From contig CABKMX010000019.1 in the NCBI GenBank assembly GCA_902373595.1, forward strand, positions 1-10,130: a DNA stretch of 10,130 bases. The letters run 5' to 3'. Origin of the DNA: an uncultured Christensenellaceae bacterium. Its GTDB lineage: Bacteria; Bacillota; Clostridia; Christensenellales; UBA3700. Below, piece by piece: positions 8,420 through 10,130 of this stretch. Both the position numbers and the translations under genes were made by a program. The notes under the pieces were generated by a model. It saw only the letters and a program-made list of their open reading frames with translations, was not told the origin of the DNA and did no database searches. Each line of letters starts with the position of its first letter. Position 1 is the stretch's first letter.

Positions 8420-8437
8420 TTTGCATATTTATGCAAA
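8420..8437. promoter_or_regulatory. Predicted ArgR operator (ARG box) over the argG transcription start
   Basis: TTTGCATATTTATGCAAA is an 18-bp palindrome, perfect except for its two central bases. It has the length, AT-rich centre and TGNAT/ATNCA half-sites of ArgR/AhrC boxes. It abuts the TATAAT box at 8437-8442 and covers the expected transcription start near 8430, the classical place for arginine-dependent repression. No argR gene lies in the window, so the regulator is inferred from the site and the operon downstream. Confidence 0.65.
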
Positions 8438-8442
8438 TTATA
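8437..8442 (-). promoter_or_regulatory. Predicted -10 box of the arg operon promoter
   Basis: The minus strand reads a perfect TATAAT, and a start near 8430 would give a leader of about 134 nt before argG. No good -35 hexamer stands 17-18 nt upstream: the best there is TGCATA, which lies inside the second palindrome. A weaker alternative is TTGCAT (8431-8436), 17 nt, then AATAAT (8408-8413). Either way the promoter is embedded in the operator cluster. Confidence 0.5.
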
Positions 8443-8450
8443 CTGAATAT

Positions 8451-8468
8451 TTCGCATAAATATGCACG
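8451..8468. promoter_or_regulatory. Second predicted ArgR operator, over the -35 region
   Basis: TTCGCATAAATATGCACG contains the palindrome GCATA-AA-TATGC (8454-8465) and resembles the stronger box at 8420-8437. The two centres are 31 bp apart, about three helical turns, and flank the TATAAT box. ArgR hexamers often bind paired boxes, so this placement is consistent with cooperative binding. Match quality is lower at the outer positions. Confidence 0.5.
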
Positions 8469-8476
8469 CTCCGCCG

Positions 8477-8626
8477 TCATTCAAAGAGGGACGCGATCTC
8501 CGCGTCCCAAATGTCCGGCATGCCCGACGCCGCGCTCTCGGCGCCGACGGCGTTTGCTGCGCCGCAGTCGCATACGCGCCCTCCCTTTTGCTCTGAATTT
8601 TCAATGAGTTTGCGACATTCGAGCAT
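8477..8626 (-). CDS. Possible small protein with a CxC motif, unrecognised
   Basis: This frame gives 49 residues from ATG at 8626 to TGA at 8477-8479. The frame is open further upstream to a stop at 8684-8686, overlapping the end of the lipoprotein gene in a different phase. The translation reads like protein: mixed charge, a CDCG motif at residues 19-22, another Cys at 4, and an acidic-hydrophobic tail (GMPDIWDAEIASLFE). Codons are rich in G at position one and G or C at position three, like the neighbouring genes. Against it, no Shine-Dalgarno site precedes the ATG, it is short, and GC-rich DNA keeps other frames open too. It could be a small protein, the remnant C-terminus of a decayed gene, or a frameshifted extension of the upstream lipoprotein. 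I do not recognise a family. Confidence 0.3.
   Translation of the reverse strand: MLECRKLIENSEQKGGRVCDCGAANAVGAESAASGMPDIWDAEIASLFE
8488..8508 (-). terminator. GC-rich hairpin, weak terminator candidate
   Basis: GGGACGCG and CGCGTCCC form an 8-bp perfect stem around a 5-base loop. On the minus strand it is followed by TCTTTGAATG, a poor U-tract, so it would be a weak intrinsic terminator for the lipoprotein transcript. It lies about 160 nt past that gene's stop and inside the last codons of the possible small ORF, just before the arg control region. Confidence 0.35.
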
Positions 8627-8670
8627 GGGCGGCGTCGCTTCGATTGCGCGCCGTATGTTCGGCGGCGCAA

Positions 8671-9834
8671 TCAGGCGCTCTGTTCAAGACCTACAATCGT
8701 CACATCGGGGAAGTTGAACGCAGAGGTAGCGCTGTACTTCCCGTACTCTCTCGCCTCGGAAGGATCGGCGGTCGGGAGCGGATAGACGTCGTCGCCGAGT
8801 TCGCCCTTTGCGCTCGCGAGGAACTCGCACCACACCCAGTCGCGTGCGACGTTGTGCACATCGCCGATCTCGCCGTACAGTTCGTTGAGTTCTGTCATCA
8901 CGATGTAATTGGTATTCTCCCAAAGCGTCTCGTCAATCTCGGGACGGTTGTCGCCGTACAGGTGATACGCCGTCGGCATCGCGCAATAGAGGTCGGACGC
9001 GACTCCTTTTTGATTGAGATAGGCAAGTGACTCCGCCATCGCGTCGGCGGTGTCTTTGCCCGTAAAGTCGAGATTTATCGTATCCGCCGTTCCCGACAGC
9101 GCGTACATCGATCCTCCCGGGATATACGGATCCGCGAGCAAAAGTCTGCCGGGCAGGATGTTCGTGTTTTCGAGCATGCCCATTTCCGCCATTCCGTACA
9201 GAGTGCGCGCCGCGGCGGTGACCATCTGCGCGCCGAACGAATGTCCCATAAAGTAGACGGGCTGACCTTGATATCCCCTCATCGAGGTGACGAATTCGCG
9301 TGCAAATTCACCGGCAAGCGACACTCCGGGCAGCTCCTTCTTTATTTCGATAAGCGCACTCGAGCTTGTCTGCGGCATCCAAATCATCTGTTCGTTGCCC
9401 GTAAAGAACCCCGCATATTTCGTCCAACGGAAGTAACCGACATTGTATCCGAGATCCTTGAGTTGCTTGGCATAGCTGCCGTATTCGGCGGTGAGCTCTA
9501 TGCCCTCTTTGTCTTTGACCATATTCACAGCCTTCTCGACGGGCTGAAGCAATTCGAGCGGCTCGCCCATCTTGAGTCCGTGCGAATATATGATTGTCGG
9601 CTTGGACGGGTCGTAATAGTCCTTGGACAACGTCGCGGACGCACGCACGACGGTATCGTCGCTGCCGTCGGGGCCGTACCACCAAAGTCCGTATTCTTCA
9701 TTTGCGGAATTGACCGCAAAGACGCGGTTGTCCTCTTTGCCGCATGCGGCAAACACGCCAAGCGCCAAGACGGCGACAAGCGCAATTGTCAAAACAGTCG
9801 TGAGTTTCTTCATGGCTTTTCTCATTTCCTCCAT
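8671..9834 (-). CDS. Predicted lipoprotein with an alpha/beta-hydrolase (lipase/esterase-like) domain
   Basis: From ATG 9834 this is 387 residues. A basic N-terminus (MRKAMKK) and a hydrophobic stretch lead to a lipobox ending FAAC, with lipidated Cys at residue 31, so the protein is probably anchored on the outer face of the membrane. The mature part has a strand ending IIYSHG (81-86, likely oxyanion loop) and the nucleophile elbow GHSFG (Ser199). A DPYIPGG segment follows (Asp235), and H327 in GDVHNVARDW is a candidate catalytic histidine. The LLLADPYIPGG part recalls the LDPAGP segment of pancreatic-type lipases, so a lipase or esterase role is plausible; the substrate is unknown. The start is uncertain. 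ATG 9834 has GGAGA 7 nt upstream, but ATGs at 9825 and 9813 are in frame and the promoter overlaps this point. There is no evident functional link to the arg operon. Confidence 0.82.
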   Translation of the reverse strand: MEEMRKAMKKLTTVLTIALVAVLALGVFAACGKEDNRVFAVNSANEEYGLWWYGPDGSDDTVVRASATLSKDYYDPSKPTIIYSHGLKMGEPLELLQPVEKAVNMVKDKEGIELTAEYGSYAKQLKDLGYNVGYFRWTKYAGFFTGNEQMIWMPQTSSSALIEIKKELPGVSLAGEFAREFVTSMRGYQGQPVYFMGHSFGAQMVTAAARTLYGMAEMGMLENTNILPGRLLLADPYIPGGSMYALSGTADTINLDFTGKDTADAMAESLAYLNQKGVASDLYCAMPTAYHLYGDNRPEIDETLWENTNYIVMTELNELYGEIGDVHNVARDWVWCEFLASAKGELGDDVYPLPTADPSEAREYGKYSATSAFNFPDVTIVGLEQSA

Positions 9835-9861
9835 TATACTATCTCCGTGCGCCGCGGTCAA
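9833..9861 (-). promoter_or_regulatory. Near-consensus sigma-70-type promoter of the lipoprotein gene
   Basis: The minus strand reads TTGACC (9856-9861), exactly 17 nt, then TATAAT (9833-9838), which is 11 of 12 consensus positions at ideal spacing. The predicted transcription start is 9825-9826, on or beside the in-frame ATG at 9825. The transcript would be leaderless or nearly so, with the GGAGG at 9828-9832 left outside the mRNA. ATG 9825 (MRKAMKK) or 9813 (MKKLTT) would then be the working start. Confidence 0.6.
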
Positions 9862-10007
9862 CAGCGAGCGCACATTTTCCGTGCATATCCCGATCGGCAG
9901 CCGCTTTATGCAGCGATAATCGGCAATATTGCTTTTCATCGATCGCGTCCATCTTGATCACGATCGTTCTTACAAAACAACGCCTATGACCGGCTCGCCT
10001 ATTCCAT
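9862..10007. other. Short gap without a recognised gene
   Basis: No convincing gene is seen. The lipoprotein frame stays open back to an ATG at 9939 (MKSNIADYRC), but this segment precedes the promoter and does not resemble a signal peptide, so I treat it as non-coding. A 37-codon frame beginning MDAIDEKQYC also lies here without a good ribosome site. A 7-base direct repeat CGCCTAT occurs at 9981-9987 and 9996-10002. Confidence 0.5.
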
Positions 10008-10130
10008 TTACCTGTATACGCTCAGCCTCTTCAAGATATCCGAAACATTATTCTTTCCTCCTCGCTGCCTGTCGCTTGCCGTCTTGAACAGGCTAAAAGT
10101 ATACTTAGCATTCCCTTTGTACACCAACTT
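10008..10130 (-). CDS. Possible C-terminal fragment of an unrecognised gene entering from the right edge
   Basis: A frame open from the window edge gives 40 residues beginning KLVYKGNAKYTF and ending DILKRLSVYR before TAA at 10008-10010. The composition is plausible for a basic C-terminus, but 40 codons do not identify a family. It uses several AGG codons, unlike the CGC-rich arg genes, which suggests either a different origin or non-coding DNA. The same stretch contains TATACT and a perfect AGGAGG followed after 8 nt by ATG, which would start only a 5-codon ORF. The region could therefore instead be a leader. Evidence is thin. Confidence 0.35.
   Translation of the reverse strand, partial: KLVYKGNAKYTFSLFKTASDRQRGGKNNVSDILKRLSVYR

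Noticed and set aside
8416..8670. 84-codon minus-strand frame (starting from TTG) across the lipoprotein-argG gap
   Set aside because: It is extremely arginine-rich, runs through the AT-rich promoter and both predicted operators, and looks like a frame kept open by GC-rich DNA.
9835..9939. Extension of the lipoprotein to the upstream ATG at 9939 (MKSNIADYRC...)
   Set aside because: It would place 35 non-hydrophobic residues before a normal lipoprotein signal peptide and would contain the TTGACC-17-TATAAT promoter inside the coding region.
9241..9957. Plus-strand 238-codon frame opposite the lipoprotein gene
   Set aside because: It lies antisense to a gene with a signal peptide, lipobox and GHSFG motif, and its own translation shows no recognisable domain.
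9981..10002. Direct repeat CGCCTAT twice at a 15-nt interval
   Set aside because: Two copies of 7 bases is too little to call iterons or a binding array; no further copies were seen.
1..10130. CRISPR arrays, tRNA or rRNA genes, insertion sequences, phage or defence genes
   Set aside because: None was seen on either strand. There are no regularly spaced repeats, no transposase or nuclease motifs, and the gene-free gaps are short and explained by promoters and small frames.

Overview
This window holds an almost complete arginine biosynthesis operon and little else. All credible genes are on the minus strand, so transcription runs from high to low coordinates. The DNA is bacterial and moderately GC-rich, with dense gene packing and recognisable Shine-Dalgarno sites. 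The ArgJ-based (acetyl-recycling) pathway, ArgR-like operators and a lipoprotein signal peptide fit an uncultured Firmicutes/Clostridia-type bacterium. That assignment is inference from gene content and style and is not firm.

Layout from right to left, in the direction of transcription. (1) 10008-10130: an open frame entering from the right edge, possibly the last 40 codons of an unrecognised gene. (2) 9862-10007: no gene seen. (3) 9833-9861: a near-consensus sigma-70-type promoter lying directly on the start region of a predicted lipoprotein of the alpha/beta-hydrolase fold (8671-9834). (4) 8297-8670: a gap holding a possible 49-residue cysteine-containing ORF (8477-8626) with a GC-rich hairpin inside it, followed by an AT-rich control region. 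The control region has a perfect TATAAT box and two ArgR-type palindromes. (5) 8296 down to 501: argG, argH, argC, argJ, argB, argD and argF, with junctions that overlap by 1-4 nt or are separated by 1-9 nt. (6) 504 to the left edge: a GNAT-family N-acetyltransferase whose ATG overlaps the argF stop as ATGA and which runs off the window.

Together the arg genes encode every step from N-acetylglutamate to arginine. ArgB phosphorylates N-acetylglutamate, ArgC reduces it and ArgD transaminates it. ArgJ then moves the acetyl group back to glutamate and releases ornithine. ArgF makes citrulline, ArgG makes argininosuccinate and ArgH makes arginine. No classical argA or argE is seen. The terminal GNAT is therefore the most interesting open question in the operon, because it could supply acetylglutamate anaplerotically or modify a related amine. 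The rest of the operon is conventional. I did not find convincing evidence of a wholly new system. The points most worth checking are the GNAT, the small CxC ORF, the start-codon-overlapping promoter of the lipoprotein, and the operator arrangement before argG.
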